Translations under genes and position numbers: made by a program
Notes under the pieces: model-generated
What the model saw: only the letters and a program-made list of their open reading frames with translations
Database searches by the model: none
What the model was told of the DNA's origin: nothing
Part shown: positions 55,154 through 64,000 of the stretch, one piece after another
Layout: each line of letters begins with the position of its first letter
How positions within the stretch are numbered: the first letter of the stretch is position 1
Origin: Victivallales bacterium
Lineage (GTDB): Bacteria; Verrucomicrobiota; Lentisphaeria; Oligosphaerales; Oligosphaeraceae
DNA: 64,000 bases
Assembly: GCA_017417585.1 (NCBI GenBank)
Contig: JAFPYX010000043.1
Coordinates: forward strand, 1 to 64,000
Direction: 5' to 3'

Positions 55154-56800
55154 ATGGATATCGCGAGAGGTTGTTTGCGAGGAATTCTGGCATTTTTAAT
55201 CTGGTGCATGACGGGCTGGGGTGCATTGCCGCCAGACTCCGCCGTGCGGGTTGTGTCGATACAAGTCGAGGGTGATGCTGACGTTTTGACAAGCCTTCCC
55301 GGCTGGGAGGAGTTGTCGCAGGAAGTGCTTGGTCGTCCTATGTCATCTGCCGAGTTGGAGGAATTTCGGCTGCGGGTATTGAGCGTGCTTCAGAAAGACG
55401 GCTACCTCTTTTCCCAGGTGGAGCTTGGAGAGGAGATGCCGTCGGATGGCGTGCTGAAGATAAAAGTTGCCGGAGGACAGCTGGGCGAGTTCAGCGTGCG
55501 GCGCCATGGGCGCCATTATTCGCCACGTCAGATCATCGCTAAGCTGTCGGGTCGCAGCTCGACCTTCAATTATGCGGAATTCTGCAGACGCCTTTCGGCG
55601 GCGAATTCCGAGGACTTGAAAATCGATGTCACCTTGAAGCCGACATATCGAAACAACCAGCTGCTGGTGGATGTGGATGTGGATTATGAGGACTCCCTGC
55701 CGTTGCATGGCAGTCTGGCGCTGGTCAATGCTGCCGCGCCGGAGGCCAAGTCGTCGCTTCAATTACGGGGCGGATTGCAGATGCTCAACCTGGCCAGGTG
55801 CGACGATGTGCTGTCATTGCATTATGTAACGAATGGCGATGTAGGCGGAGAGGTCAATGCCATCTATGGTGTCTATCAGCTGCCGGTGGGGGAGAAGTGG
55901 GCTTTGACGCTCTTTGGCTCGTGGTCGAATTCTGCGTATGATGAGGTCTTCCATGATTTGGATATCCTAGGCAGGGGGTATTCCTACGGCTTTCAATGGG
56001 AGCGTGAGCTCTATCAGGACAGACGCCGCCGTCTGGCGTTGATGTTCGGCTGGCGTTATGCCAGCACGCAGAATCGCCTTCGCCTGAATTCGGAACTGAT
56101 GGAACAGGGGAAGGCACGGGTGTCGATGCCATTTCTGGGAGTTTCCTACAGTGAATCGATTCCAGATTCTTGGCATGGTATCAATTTCGCCACCTTGAAA
56201 TTGAGCGGAAACCGGGCGGGAATGCTGGGGGCCTCAGAGGCTGCAGCCTTCCGCTCCGAAGGCCGCGGTGCCGATGGAACCCTATGGCAGACACGCCTTG
56301 CGGCAGCACGATTGCAGAGGCTTTTTGCTGGCGAGGAGAGTCCGGGGAAATGGACGCTGTTCATCCAGTTGAATGCGCTTTATTCCAGCGAAGCGGCCCC
56401 GAACGCCTGCCGGGATTATCTTGGTGGCTATGAAACGATCCGGGGCTACCAGGAAGCTGAAACCAGTGGTGACACTTTGTTGCATGGCAGCCTTGAATTG
56501 CGGACGCAATTGATGGGGAAGTGCGCGCCAGAGGCGGGTGCCGTCAATGCGGGGGGTCATTGCCACCTGCAAGGCCTTCTCTTCACGGATTTTGGTCTGG
56601 CGGTCAACCACGATGACAATCTTCCTGAAAATGGTCGCCGTAGGCACACCCAGCTGGTTTCGGCTGGAGCCGGTTTGCGGTTGGGCTGGGGTGACTCGCT
56701 TCAGGTTGCGTTGGATTATGCATTGCCATTGCGGCGGCATGCAACACCGGATACGCCGTCACACGGGCGCTGGCACTTCGCCGTCCGCCTGAGTTTTTAA
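55154..56800 (+). CDS. Two-partner secretion outer-membrane transporter (TpsB/FhaC/ShlB family)
   Basis: A 548-aa protein from ATG 55154, with GAGGAG 6 bp upstream. It has a signal peptide (LRGILAFLIWCMTGWGA), a POTRA region (about 30-175; SIQVEGDADVL, LKIKVAGGQLGEF), and a C-terminal barrel with LGGYETIRGYQEAE near 427 (the conserved RGY/RGF motif of loop L6) ending in Phe (WHFAVRLSF). It should secrete the FHA-like protein encoded next. The 284-bp upstream gap is AT-rich and shows no gene. Confidence 0.88.
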   Translation: MDIARGCLRGILAFLIWCMTGWGALPPDSAVRVVSIQVEGDADVLTSLPGWEELSQEVLGRPMSSAELEEFRLRVLSVLQKDGYLFSQVELGEEMPSDGVLKIKVAGGQLGEFSVRRHGRHYSPRQIIAKLSGRSSTFNYAEFCRRLSAANSEDLKIDVTLKPTYRNNQLLVDVDVDYEDSLPLHGSLALVNAAAPEAKSSLQLRGGLQMLNLARCDDVLSLHYVTNGDVGGEVNAIYGVYQLPVGEKWALTLFGSWSNSAYDEVFHDLDILGRGYSYGFQWERELYQDRRRRLALMFGWRYASTQNRLRLNSELMEQGKARVSMPFLGVSYSESIPDSWHGINFATLKLSGNRAGMLGASEAAAFRSEGRGADGTLWQTRLAAARLQRLFAGEESPGKWTLFIQLNALYSSEAAPNACRDYLGGYETIRGYQEAETSGDTLLHGSLELRTQLMGKCAPEAGAVNAGGHCHLQGLLFTDFGLAVNHDDNLPENGRRRHTQLVSAGAGLRLGWGDSLQVALDYALPLRRHATPDTPSHGRWHFAVRLSF

Positions 56801-56975
56801 ACCGCCCCAGAAGCCATGGAACTTGTGGCAGTGCGTCTCGTCGTTGCCGGGAAATCCGCGAATTCAGAAATGACGAAGATGTTGTTGCGCAGAATGATGT
56901 GATTCTTTGAGAAAACTTCGGAACTCCCGCGACTGGGCAGCCGAACGAGAGCGAATCAGACAACAAGGAGGAAAC

Positions 56976-59918
56976 ATGAAAGTTTGTCAAGACAAACAGC
57001 GCATCGTCAAAGCGGTGCGGCTTTTCGGAGTCATACTGGGTATGGCCTGCGCATTCATGACGGGCAGGCAAGCCATCGCACGAAATCTGCCGGGCGGCCC
57101 GAAAGTACGGTTTGGGCAGTTGGAGATTACCGTACAGGACAAGACCATGCGCATCGATCAGTCAAGCATGCAGGCCATTGTCAACTGGGAGTCCTTCGAC
57201 ATTGGGCGAGGGTATGCCGTTGAAATCCTCCAGCCTTCTTCTTCGGCGTCCATGCTGGCGCGGGTTACTGGCGCGACTGCGTCGGAAATCAACGGGAAGC
57301 TCACAGCCAACGGCAGTGTCTATCTGGTGAATCCCAACGGAATCCTTTTTGGCGAGGGCGCGGTCGTGGACGTGAATCGGCTGTTGGCCACGACCCGGCA
57401 GCTCACGGATCAGAATTTCTTGGAAGGTCGACTGGAATTCACCGACGAGTCAACAATGAACGCGGTGGCCAATCACGGCATTCTTCAGGCGGATGCCGTG
57501 GCGCTGGTCGCCCGTGAAGTCGCCAACCACGGCAAGATATGTGCGCCGCAAGCCGTATTGGCCGGCACCGCCGGGACAGTACGGGTGGAGAATTTCGCGA
57601 ATGGCGGCTGGCTGGCGATCGACTTTTCGGATCTCGCGACGGAACAGGAGAGTCGTGTGGTCAATCGCGGGACAATCGACGCCCCTGGAGGGCAAGCCAT
57701 CCTTTCGGCTGGCGGAGGGCTGGGGACTCTGCTGGCCAATGAAGGGACGGTCGTGACACGTATGGCAGAGTATTCCGGTCAGAATGCAGCGCTTTCCCGT
57801 GTGGGGAATTTGCAGGCCGAACAGGTGCTCATCGACCCAACGGCGGATTTGGTGATTGGAAATCCAGCCGCCCAGTTGGCTGGCTTGGGCTATGAACTGA
57901 CCGCCGGTGGGGTAGGAGAGATCGAGCTGGAATTGCCGATTGACGCTGCGCAGCCGGAATTTACGGAAGGTGTCGGCTATGGATTTTATGATGAAGACGG
58001 AAATGGATGGACGTATATGCGAAGGGAGGCCAACACGATGGGCGGAGTCTTGGATTCCTATTCCTATTTCGATCCAGTCCTTACCTATTATTCCGCAGAT
58101 TACTTGACGGATAAATTGTCGGAACAGTCTATCATCCTGAATTATGCCCGGACGGGCACGGTGAACGGAACGATTACGGTGTTGGATCGGGTACGCCTTG
58201 GAGGTCGGAACGAGCTGACTCTGGTTGCGGAAGGAAGTCTTCGAGTCGGGAACGGCGTGAAGATGGATTTGGAAGCGGACTTGACATTGCAGAGCGGACA
58301 TGATTTGTCGTTGGGGGATTTGGACACAGGGGGGAAAGTGCTGGCCGTGGCCGGCAATCAGATGACTTGCGGTCGCCTGGACGCCTCTGAAATCGTGCTG
58401 GCTGCATTCCAGGATATCGAACTGGCCGAAGGCATCGAGGCAAGGGATGGAGTAATCAATTTGAAAGGTGAAACGGTGCGACTCGGCGGGGAGTTCCTTG
58501 CACAAACGGGAATCACCCTGGAGGCGGGGGACGTGATCGCCAGCTCGGATATCAATTTCCATGCTGGCGACTCCATTGAACTGATTGGCAATTGGCGAGC
58601 GGAGCATCATGACGTGAGGCTGGCGGCAGAAAAGGGCGGCATTGACTGGGGCGGCAATCTCCAAGATGCCGCCACGGTGTGTGTGCGTGCCGGTTCCGAT
58701 GCGACACTTGAGGGCATTCAGGCCACGGGCAAGGTGGAGCTTTCTGCAGGGAATGGACTGTGCCTGAAAAATAGAATTGCAGGACAAGAGGTTGCACTGG
58801 TCGCACAGAATGGAGCTGTGATGGCGGACGGGGATTTGGATGCGGCCTCTGGAGGAGTGCACGTGACTGCTGGAGACGAGATTTCCCTGAACGCATCCGT
58901 GAAAGGAGGCTGCATTGCAGTGACATCAACCGATGGGGCGGTGAAGGTCGCAGGGCGGATGCTCGCCGAGGCAGGAACCGCGGAGGTCTTGGCGGGCAAT
59001 GATGTCATTCTAGGGACTGGCGCGGAGGTCATTGGAGACGTGATTGGAATCCAGGCCGGCGGCGAAGTCAGAAATCAGGGTGCGCTGCGGGGGAAAACGG
59101 GAATCGTCATGGAGGCCCAGGGGGAACTGGTGTCGGTCGGCACACTTGATGCGCCGTCGGTGTGGTTGACCGGCAATGCGGATATCCAGGTGTCAGGTAA
59201 TGCGGATTCGTCGGTGGCGAAGATGTTCATGGAGAGCGGTGGAAATGGTGCCCTGCTCAATTTGGAGTGGGGCGATGACTTGCAAGAACTTGACGTGACC
59301 ACGCGGGGTGACCAGGCGGTTGTGTGTGTGACGGCGGGAAATGTGTCTGATGGACAGTTGATTTCCTCGGGAACGGGGGGCGCGATTGAACTGCAGGGGG
59401 AAAATGTCTCGTTACGGCAGGTCGAAGCCCATTCGGGTGATATTTCCTTGGTGGCAAGGCAGGGCCTTGAGATCGGAGTGGTGCAAACCGCCGTGTCCGG
59501 CGATGTCCAATTGCAGGCTAGGGAAATCGTGGTGCACGGAGACCTTGCCGCCGCCGATGACTTGGTGGTGAAGGCAGATGGCAGGATGATCTTGGAAAAA
59601 CAAGAGTGCCTTGCCGCCGGAGGAAATCTGGAACTTGCCGTCGGGGATTTCGGCGGAGTGGGCCTGCCATTGAAGGTATCGGCCGGGAAGCGGCTCTATG
59701 TAACAGGCTTGCCAGGCGCTCGGCCATGTCTTTTTTTTGCGAGGCTTGAGGGCACCAGCGCGGATATGGCAATCCATGCCCGCAGGCGGTCGGTTCCGGG
59801 CTTGGTCTTCTTCAATGGCCGGGTGTGGATGGGACGGCCAGCCCAGATGTCCAAGGTGGATCGTGCTGAAAGCGAACTTTTTTCTCGCATTTGTGCTGCC
59901 TTGGAAGCGGAGCAGTAG
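56976..59918 (+). CDS. Filamentous-hemagglutinin-type secreted protein (TpsA)
   Basis: A 980-aa exported protein from ATG 56976 with a strong AAGGAGG site. A signal peptide (about 1-35) precedes the TPS secretion domain: MRIDQSSMQAIVNWESFDIG near 50 and SVYLVNPNGILFGEGAVV near 115, the NPNGI hallmark. The rest is repetitive beta-helix (many VxLxAGxDxxL-type turns) with no adhesin tip or toxin domain seen. It follows the tpsB-like gene by 175 bp, the normal arrangement of a two-partner system. Ligand unknown. Confidence 0.9.
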   Translation: MKVCQDKQRIVKAVRLFGVILGMACAFMTGRQAIARNLPGGPKVRFGQLEITVQDKTMRIDQSSMQAIVNWESFDIGRGYAVEILQPSSSASMLARVTGATASEINGKLTANGSVYLVNPNGILFGEGAVVDVNRLLATTRQLTDQNFLEGRLEFTDESTMNAVANHGILQADAVALVAREVANHGKICAPQAVLAGTAGTVRVENFANGGWLAIDFSDLATEQESRVVNRGTIDAPGGQAILSAGGGLGTLLANEGTVVTRMAEYSGQNAALSRVGNLQAEQVLIDPTADLVIGNPAAQLAGLGYELTAGGVGEIELELPIDAAQPEFTEGVGYGFYDEDGNGWTYMRREANTMGGVLDSYSYFDPVLTYYSADYLTDKLSEQSIILNYARTGTVNGTITVLDRVRLGGRNELTLVAEGSLRVGNGVKMDLEADLTLQSGHDLSLGDLDTGGKVLAVAGNQMTCGRLDASEIVLAAFQDIELAEGIEARDGVINLKGETVRLGGEFLAQTGITLEAGDVIASSDINFHAGDSIELIGNWRAEHHDVRLAAEKGGIDWGGNLQDAATVCVRAGSDATLEGIQATGKVELSAGNGLCLKNRIAGQEVALVAQNGAVMADGDLDAASGGVHVTAGDEISLNASVKGGCIAVTSTDGAVKVAGRMLAEAGTAEVLAGNDVILGTGAEVIGDVIGIQAGGEVRNQGALRGKTGIVMEAQGELVSVGTLDAPSVWLTGNADIQVSGNADSSVAKMFMESGGNGALLNLEWGDDLQELDVTTRGDQAVVCVTAGNVSDGQLISSGTGGAIELQGENVSLRQVEAHSGDISLVARQGLEIGVVQTAVSGDVQLQAREIVVHGDLAAADDLVVKADGRMILEKQECLAAGGNLELAVGDFGGVGLPLKVSAGKRLYVTGLPGARPCLFFARLEGTSADMAIHARRRSVPGLVFFNGRVWMGRPAQMSKVDRAESELFSRICAALEAEQ

Positions 59919-59975
59919 GAATCCAAAACGCTGAAACGGGGCAGGGGAGTTGCAATTTCGCGGGAAGCCATTATC

Positions 59976-60011
59976 TTATGCCAACGCGCAGAATCATTTT
60001 GGTTGGCATAA
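59976..60011. other. Inverted repeat before the DksA-type gene
   Basis: TTATGCCAAC (59976-59985) pairs with GTTGGCATAA (60002-60011) across a 16-nt loop, in the 198-bp gap between the FHA-type gene and the DksA-type gene. No T-run follows, so it is more likely a protein-binding site than a terminator. Confidence 0.45.
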
Positions 60012-60116
60012 TATTCTCACCGGCCGGAAATGCTGCCTCCCTTCATGTGGGCAAGTGGCTGAAGTTGTCACCCCTTCATGCACTTGCCCCTAACGACATC
60101 CCCCATCCCATTCAAC

Positions 60117-60515
60117 ATGACTACTCGCAAAAAAGCTGTGCCCGAGGCCGCTTTTTCCCCTGAAGAGCTGGAGCAATTCCGCCAGCGTCTTCTGGCGGAG
60201 CGTCAGCGTATCGAAGGCACTATGAAGAGTTCCCGGAGCAACTTAGCGAATCGTGGCCCACGGGAAAACATCGAGGAGACCGGCAGTGAGGATTTCATCC
60301 ATTCGGTGGATCTCTCCATGATGGCAAAAGGGAGCGAAACGCTTCAACTCATTGACGACGCGCTGAATAACATCCGCAAAGGGACCTTTGGCATTTGCCA
60401 GGATTGCGGAAAGCGCATCGGTGCCGCCCGTCTGGAGATTCGACCGTATGCGCGCTATTGCATTGACTGCAAAAGCGCGCGCGAGTCCCAGAATTCACCG
60501 CGCCGTCATGCCTAG
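60117..60515 (+). CDS. DksA/TraR-family C4 zinc-finger protein
   Basis: A 132-aa protein from ATG 60117. LEQFRQRLLAERQRIEGTM is the coiled-coil part, ALNNIRKGTFGICQDCGKRI with CIDC is the C4 zinc finger (CxxC-x17-CxxC). DksA-type proteins bind RNA polymerase through the secondary channel. The 8-bp overlap with lspA means the pair is translationally coupled. Confidence 0.88.
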   Translation: MTTRKKAVPEAAFSPEELEQFRQRLLAERQRIEGTMKSSRSNLANRGPRENIEETGSEDFIHSVDLSMMAKGSETLQLIDDALNNIRKGTFGICQDCGKRIGAARLEIRPYARYCIDCKSARESQNSPRRHA

Positions 60516-61014
60516 TCTCTCGAAGACTTCCTTGCTGGGCTGGCCGGGAGTGGTTTCCCTGGCAGTGTTTGCATTGGATCATCTGACAAAGTTTCTGGTC
60601 TATGCAAACTGGCCTGTTCCGGGGGAAAACGAACTGGTTGTCATCCCCGGGTTCCTCAGCCTGGTCCATGTGCGCAACCGTGGCGCGGCATGGGGGATTT
60701 TCGCCCAGCATACGTGGCTGCTTGCGGTGATTTCACTGCTGGCGGCTTTATTGGTGGTGGTCTTCTTCAAGAAGTTCTCCGAGAACAAGGTGGCACCGGC
60801 AATCGCATACGGCGCACTCCTGGGAGGTATCGTCGGGAACTTCATTGACCGGGCGTTTTTTCAGGCTGGAGTGGTGGATTTCCTGGATTTCCATTGGGGC
60901 GAGGCCTGTCACTGGCCGGCCTTCAATGTGGCGGACAGCGCCATCACGTGCTCGGTGGTCTTCCTGCTGGTTTACGCGCTGTTCTTCGACCGTGGCGAAA
61001 AGTCAGCCAAATGA
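60508..61014 (+). CDS. lspA: Lipoprotein signal peptidase (signal peptidase II)
   Basis: A 168-aa membrane protein with four hydrophobic segments. The start at 60508 overlaps the preceding gene by 8 bp; the longer frame to 60388 lies inside it. Catalytic aspartates are seen in GNFIDRAF near residue 112 and FNVADSAI near 139, and RNRGAAWG near 53 is conserved. It cleaves prolipoprotein signal peptides. Its stop overlaps the miaA start (ATGA). Confidence 0.92.
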   Translation: MPSLSKTSLLGWPGVVSLAVFALDHLTKFLVYANWPVPGENELVVIPGFLSLVHVRNRGAAWGIFAQHTWLLAVISLLAALLVVVFFKKFSENKVAPAIAYGALLGGIVGNFIDRAFFQAGVVDFLDFHWGEACHWPAFNVADSAITCSVVFLLVYALFFDRGEKSAK

Positions 61015-61955
61015 ATCATCCGTTGTCCCCTGTTCTGGTCCTGCTGGGGCCGACCTGCTCCGGCAAAAGCGCGCTTGCATTGGAGCTGGCCACCCGCCTG
61101 TCCGGGGAACTGATTTCCTGCGACTCAATGCAGGTGTATCGGGGACTGGCGATTGGAACTGCGCAACCGACTGCAGAAGAGCAGACCAGAGTGCCTCATC
61201 ATCTTGTTGCCTGCCTGGAGCTCTTCCAGCCATGGAATGTGAACCGCTTTGTGCCGGCGGTCAAGAAGCTTGCCAGTGAGATTTCCGGACGCGGACATTT
61301 GCCTGTCGTTGTCGGGGGCACTGGGCTGTATGCCCGTGCACTGTGCTATGATTTTCAGCTGTTGCCCAGCGATGCCAACTTGGCGGCGGAGTTGCGCGAG
61401 GCCAGTTCAACCTCTGAAGGTTGCGAACGGCTGCAGGCCGAATTGTCATCGGCAGGCCCGTTGCCGGAGGACCTTCGGCGCAACCCTCGCCATCTGGCCA
61501 GGGCCGTCGAAATCTACCGCCTGACGGGGGAGGCTCCCTGGGAGCTTCATCGACGTTCCGAAAGGCCGTTGGAAGGTTTCCGGCAATTCTGCCTTCTGCC
61601 GGATTTCCAAGTCTTGAAAGAACGCATCCGGCGTCGGACTGCCGCGATGGTAGCAAATGGCTGGATTGACGAGTGCCGTGAGGCATTGAAGCACGGGCTG
61701 GCAACGGCACCGACGGCCTGGCAGGCTTTGGGTTATCGTGACATCGCCGAATATCTTGCTGGCCATGGCCCTTCCTCGGAAGGCGCTTTGACCGAAGTAC
61801 TGGCGAATCGCACGATTCAATATGCCCGACGGCAATTGACGTGGTTTCGACATCAGCATCCCGGTGCTGTCTTGCTGCCGATCAACCACTATGGGGCGGG
61901 GACGATGGCGGCATTGGCCGACGAGGTCTGCCAGCGCTGGAAGGAGTTCTGCTGA
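61011..61955 (+). CDS. miaA: tRNA dimethylallyltransferase
   Basis: A 314-aa protein that isopentenylates A37 of tRNAs reading UNN codons. The start at ATG 61011 overlaps the lspA stop; LVLLGPTCSGKSALALELA is the P-loop near residue 10, ISCDSMQVYRGLAIGTAQP is the substrate region near 36, and VVVGGTGLYARAL near 96 and AWQALGYRDIAEYL near 237 are signature motifs. Family length is normal. It lies in the cluster with lspA and coaE. Confidence 0.94.
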   Translation: MNHPLSPVLVLLGPTCSGKSALALELATRLSGELISCDSMQVYRGLAIGTAQPTAEEQTRVPHHLVACLELFQPWNVNRFVPAVKKLASEISGRGHLPVVVGGTGLYARALCYDFQLLPSDANLAAELREASSTSEGCERLQAELSSAGPLPEDLRRNPRHLARAVEIYRLTGEAPWELHRRSERPLEGFRQFCLLPDFQVLKERIRRRTAAMVANGWIDECREALKHGLATAPTAWQALGYRDIAEYLAGHGPSSEGALTEVLANRTIQYARRQLTWFRHQHPGAVLLPINHYGAGTMAALADEVCQRWKEFC

Positions 61956-62056
61956 ATTCGATGTGATGCCCTTGGTCGTGACTTGCAGCAGGAATCCTTT
62001 GGGTGAGATTACTCAAGTCTCTCTGGATCAGGAACGAGGCAATCGTTTTTTTACGC

Positions 62057-62650
62057 ATGAGTTTTGTCATCATCACTGGCGGAATCGGCACGGGAAAAAG
62101 CACGGTGCTTGCCTCATTTGCCAAGCTGGGCGCACATTGCCTGGATGCCGATGAGGTGGCCCATGAACTTTACGCGCCGGGCGGACCAGCTTGGCAAAGA
62201 ATTGCCGACCATTTCGGGGCTTCTGTCATTTTGGCTGACGGCGTGCTGGACCGGGCGGCCATTGCTGCGCAGGTTTTCCGCATCCCTGCAGAACTTGCCT
62301 GGCTCAATAGTTTGCTTCATCCGTTGATTCGCGACCGGATGCTCGCAGAATCGGCACGGATTGCGCCATTGCCGTTGTTTGTGGCGGTGCCGTTGTGGTA
62401 TGAAGTCGGCTGGCAAATGACGGATGTCCGGGTGGTAGCCACCTGGTGCGGCGAGGAACAGCAAATGGAACGGCTGCGGAAAAGGGGCTGGGATGATGCG
62501 GAAATCAAACGACGCCTTGGCCAGCAGCTTCCGCGGGACGAAAAGCTCAATCGCGCGGATTTCGGCATACTGACCATTGGGTCGCTGGAGATGCTTCAAG
62601 AGCAATGCCGATGCATATACCAGTTGTTGACTAAACGGATAACTATATAA
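62057..62650 (+). CDS. coaE: Dephospho-CoA kinase
   Basis: A 197-aa P-loop kinase that completes coenzyme A synthesis. ITGGIGTGKSTV is the Walker A motif (residues 6-17), CLDADEVAHELY near 28 is the DAD signature, and FVAVPLWYEVGW near 110 corresponds to the family PLLFE motif. ATG 62057 is chosen because MSFVIITGGIG is the natural start. It lies 101 bp after miaA and 61 bp before rho. Confidence 0.9.
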   Translation: MSFVIITGGIGTGKSTVLASFAKLGAHCLDADEVAHELYAPGGPAWQRIADHFGASVILADGVLDRAAIAAQVFRIPAELAWLNSLLHPLIRDRMLAESARIAPLPLFVAVPLWYEVGWQMTDVRVVATWCGEEQQMERLRKRGWDDAEIKRRLGQQLPRDEKLNRADFGILTIGSLEMLQEQCRCIYQLLTKRITI

Positions 62651-62711
62651 TAATAAAAGTGATGAATCTAATATCTTTCGCTTTTCTTTAAACCTTGAAA
62701 TCAACTTTGAC

Positions 62712-64000
62712 ATGACTGAAAAGACTGAAAAAATGATTTCTTCGCAGGAAGAGTTCAAATCGGAAAACCCTGCAGTGGCATCTGATGTTGCGGCGGAGGA
62801 CAAATTGCGGATTCCCGATGCTGAGCCGCCGGCGGTTCCGCTGTCGGACAACGGGCAGGAAAACGCAACAGGGCGCCTCCTGAATTCTCTGCTTCCCAAT
62901 GCCGGCAACGGGCTGATTAGCCTCTCCAAACCTCGCTCCGGCATGGCGCAACCGGTCACTCTTCCTCCCCCAAAGGCGCAGTTGGAGCGTGAGAAGGCTG
63001 CAGGCAAGATCGTGCGGCAAGGGACGGGCGAGGTCCCCCAGCCTCCATCGGCAGCACGTGGTGGCAAAGGTGCCCGTTCCGGGAAAGGGTTTGAAAAGGG
63101 GCCAAAGGGAGGGCGGAAGGGCGGTTCTTCTCGTTATGTCCGTGACGACCTGGCGGTTACCGATGAGTTTGTCGCGGGATTCGAGGATGAAGGCGAACTG
63201 GAGGCCGCCTATGTTGAAACGGAGGAGGTTCGCGATCTGACCCGTCCTCGCCTGAACCGTCTTCATTTGCTCTCCATCGACCTGCAGGTTTTGGCGAAGG
63301 TGGCTGAGGAACTCTCCATTGACGCCACGCAGCTTGACAGCGGCGATGTGGAGGGACTGGTAGCGAAGATCATCGAAGTCAATGACCAGCGGGATAATTT
63401 GAAGGAGACTTCATTCGCCTCCGGGGTCATCGAATTCGGCAATGACGGCTATGGGTATCTCCGCTGTCCCGAACTCAACTACCTTCCTTCGCCGGATGAT
63501 GTCTATGTGACTCCACTGTATGTCAAACGGTATGGCCTGCGGGCGGGGGACATGGTCTTCGGCAGCGTGAAACGTCCGCGGGAAAAGGAGAGCATGAGCG
63601 CGATGCTGAAGGTCTATGCGGTCAACGGCACCGCGCCGGCGGAACGGCACGGCCTGAGGGCCTTCGAGAGCCTGACGCCGTTTTACCCCACCCAACGTAT
63701 CCTGTTGGAGCGTGGCAAGGAGGAAATCGCGATGCGGGTGGTGGATTTGGTGACGCCCATCGGACGAGGACAGCGCGGCCTCATCGTCGCTCCGCCGCGC
63801 ACAGGCAAGACCATCATGCTGCAGAAGATCGCCAATTCTGTCCTTGCCAACAACGACGACGTCACTTTGATCATCCTCCTCATCGATGAACGCCCGGAGG
63901 AAGTCACGGACATGAAACGGCTGGTGGACGCGGAGATCGTCGCCTCCACTTTTGACGAGCCGCCAGAACATCACGTGATGCTGGCGGAACTCGTTTCCGA
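62712..64000 (+). CDS. rho: Transcription termination factor Rho (3' end outside window)
   Basis: An open frame from ATG 62712 runs past the window end, 429 codons so far. The first about 180 residues are a disordered, charged extension, including a Gly/Lys/Arg-rich part (GKGARSGKGFEKGPKGGRKG) and an acidic part. The Rho N-terminal domain follows (RLNRLHLLSIDLQVLAKVAEE, in part), then the RNA-binding domain with FGNDGYGYLRCP near residue 243, and the ATPase domain with APPRTGKTIML near 363 and LIDERPEEVTDM near 394. Rho stops untranslated transcription. An N-terminal insertion is known in several phyla. Confidence 0.93.
   Translation, partial: MTEKTEKMISSQEEFKSENPAVASDVAAEDKLRIPDAEPPAVPLSDNGQENATGRLLNSLLPNAGNGLISLSKPRSGMAQPVTLPPPKAQLEREKAAGKIVRQGTGEVPQPPSAARGGKGARSGKGFEKGPKGGRKGGSSRYVRDDLAVTDEFVAGFEDEGELEAAYVETEEVRDLTRPRLNRLHLLSIDLQVLAKVAEELSIDATQLDSGDVEGLVAKIIEVNDQRDNLKETSFASGVIEFGNDGYGYLRCPELNYLPSPDDVYVTPLYVKRYGLRAGDMVFGSVKRPREKESMSAMLKVYAVNGTAPAERHGLRAFESLTPFYPTQRILLERGKEEIAMRVVDLVTPIGRGQRGLIVAPPRTGKTIMLQKIANSVLANNDDVTLIILLIDERPEEVTDMKRLVDAEIVASTFDEPPEHHVMLAELVS

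Noticed and set aside
57450..58862. 470-aa minus-strand open frame opposite the FHA-type gene
   Set aside because: Low-complexity His/Arg-rich translation, no ribosome site, and the plus strand is clearly the coding strand (TPS domain).

Overview
The window (64 kb, moderately GC-rich, dense, many 4-bp ATGA overlaps) looks like a chromosomal segment of an anaerobic bacterium of the PVC group, most likely Lentisphaerota (Victivallales-like). This is inferred from content: a prepilin-type secreted protein beside a LacI regulator, pectate-lyase-like beta-helix and GH39-like genes, formylglycine-generating-enzyme (FGE)-fold proteins fused to a Ser/Thr kinase, a W-rich repeat protein, and a large pyruvate:ferredoxin oxidoreductase. 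No rRNA or tRNA is visible to settle the taxonomy.

Layout. 0-3.4 kb: housekeeping genes ribF, aroE, a bile-acid-symporter-family transporter and a Nudix hydrolase. 3.5-27.3 kb: a large accessory island. It holds a sigma factor translationally coupled to a kinase-FGE protein; a plus-strand cluster of two Cys-rich small proteins, a TerB-like protein, three dynamin-like GTPases and an anchored protein; a minus-strand operon with a DUF697-type GTPase; a WYL regulator; and a TerY-P-like operon (W-rich repeat protein, kinase, vWA protein, PP2C phosphatase, LRAT-like protein). Two of the dynamin-like GTPases carry six copies in total of a domain resembling the C-terminal domain of ribosomal protein L7/L12, and one also carries a 2[4Fe-4S] ferredoxin domain. 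I regard this island as the most novel content.

27.5-31.2 kb: nifJ with a strong terminator. 31.2-46.6 kb: carbohydrate-related region with a GH39-like gene broken by an in-frame TAG, a RAYT-like transposase with palindromes inside its own coding sequence, two MFS transporters, an FGE-like exported protein, a beta-helix protein, a prepilin-like protein, a LacI regulator, a Gfo/Idh/MocA oxidoreductase, a NahK-like sugar kinase, and folC. 46.6-54.9 kb: phasin-like protein, an orphan RelB/DinJ-like antitoxin next to a metallophosphoesterase, DUF2851, an HtrA protease, dgkA, a fumarase beta-type subunit, an FtsB/DivIC-like protein, and an acyl-ACP synthetase/acyltransferase. 55-60 kb: a two-partner secretion pair. 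60-64 kb: a DksA-type zinc finger protein, lspA, miaA, coaE and rho (cut by the window end).

How it fits together. The island combines membrane-remodelling-type GTPases, phosphorylation signalling (two kinases, one phosphatase, vWA scaffold), a dedicated sigma factor and a WYL regulator. That combination fits an inducible stress-response or defence system at the membrane. The function is inference; the architectures are read directly from the sequence.
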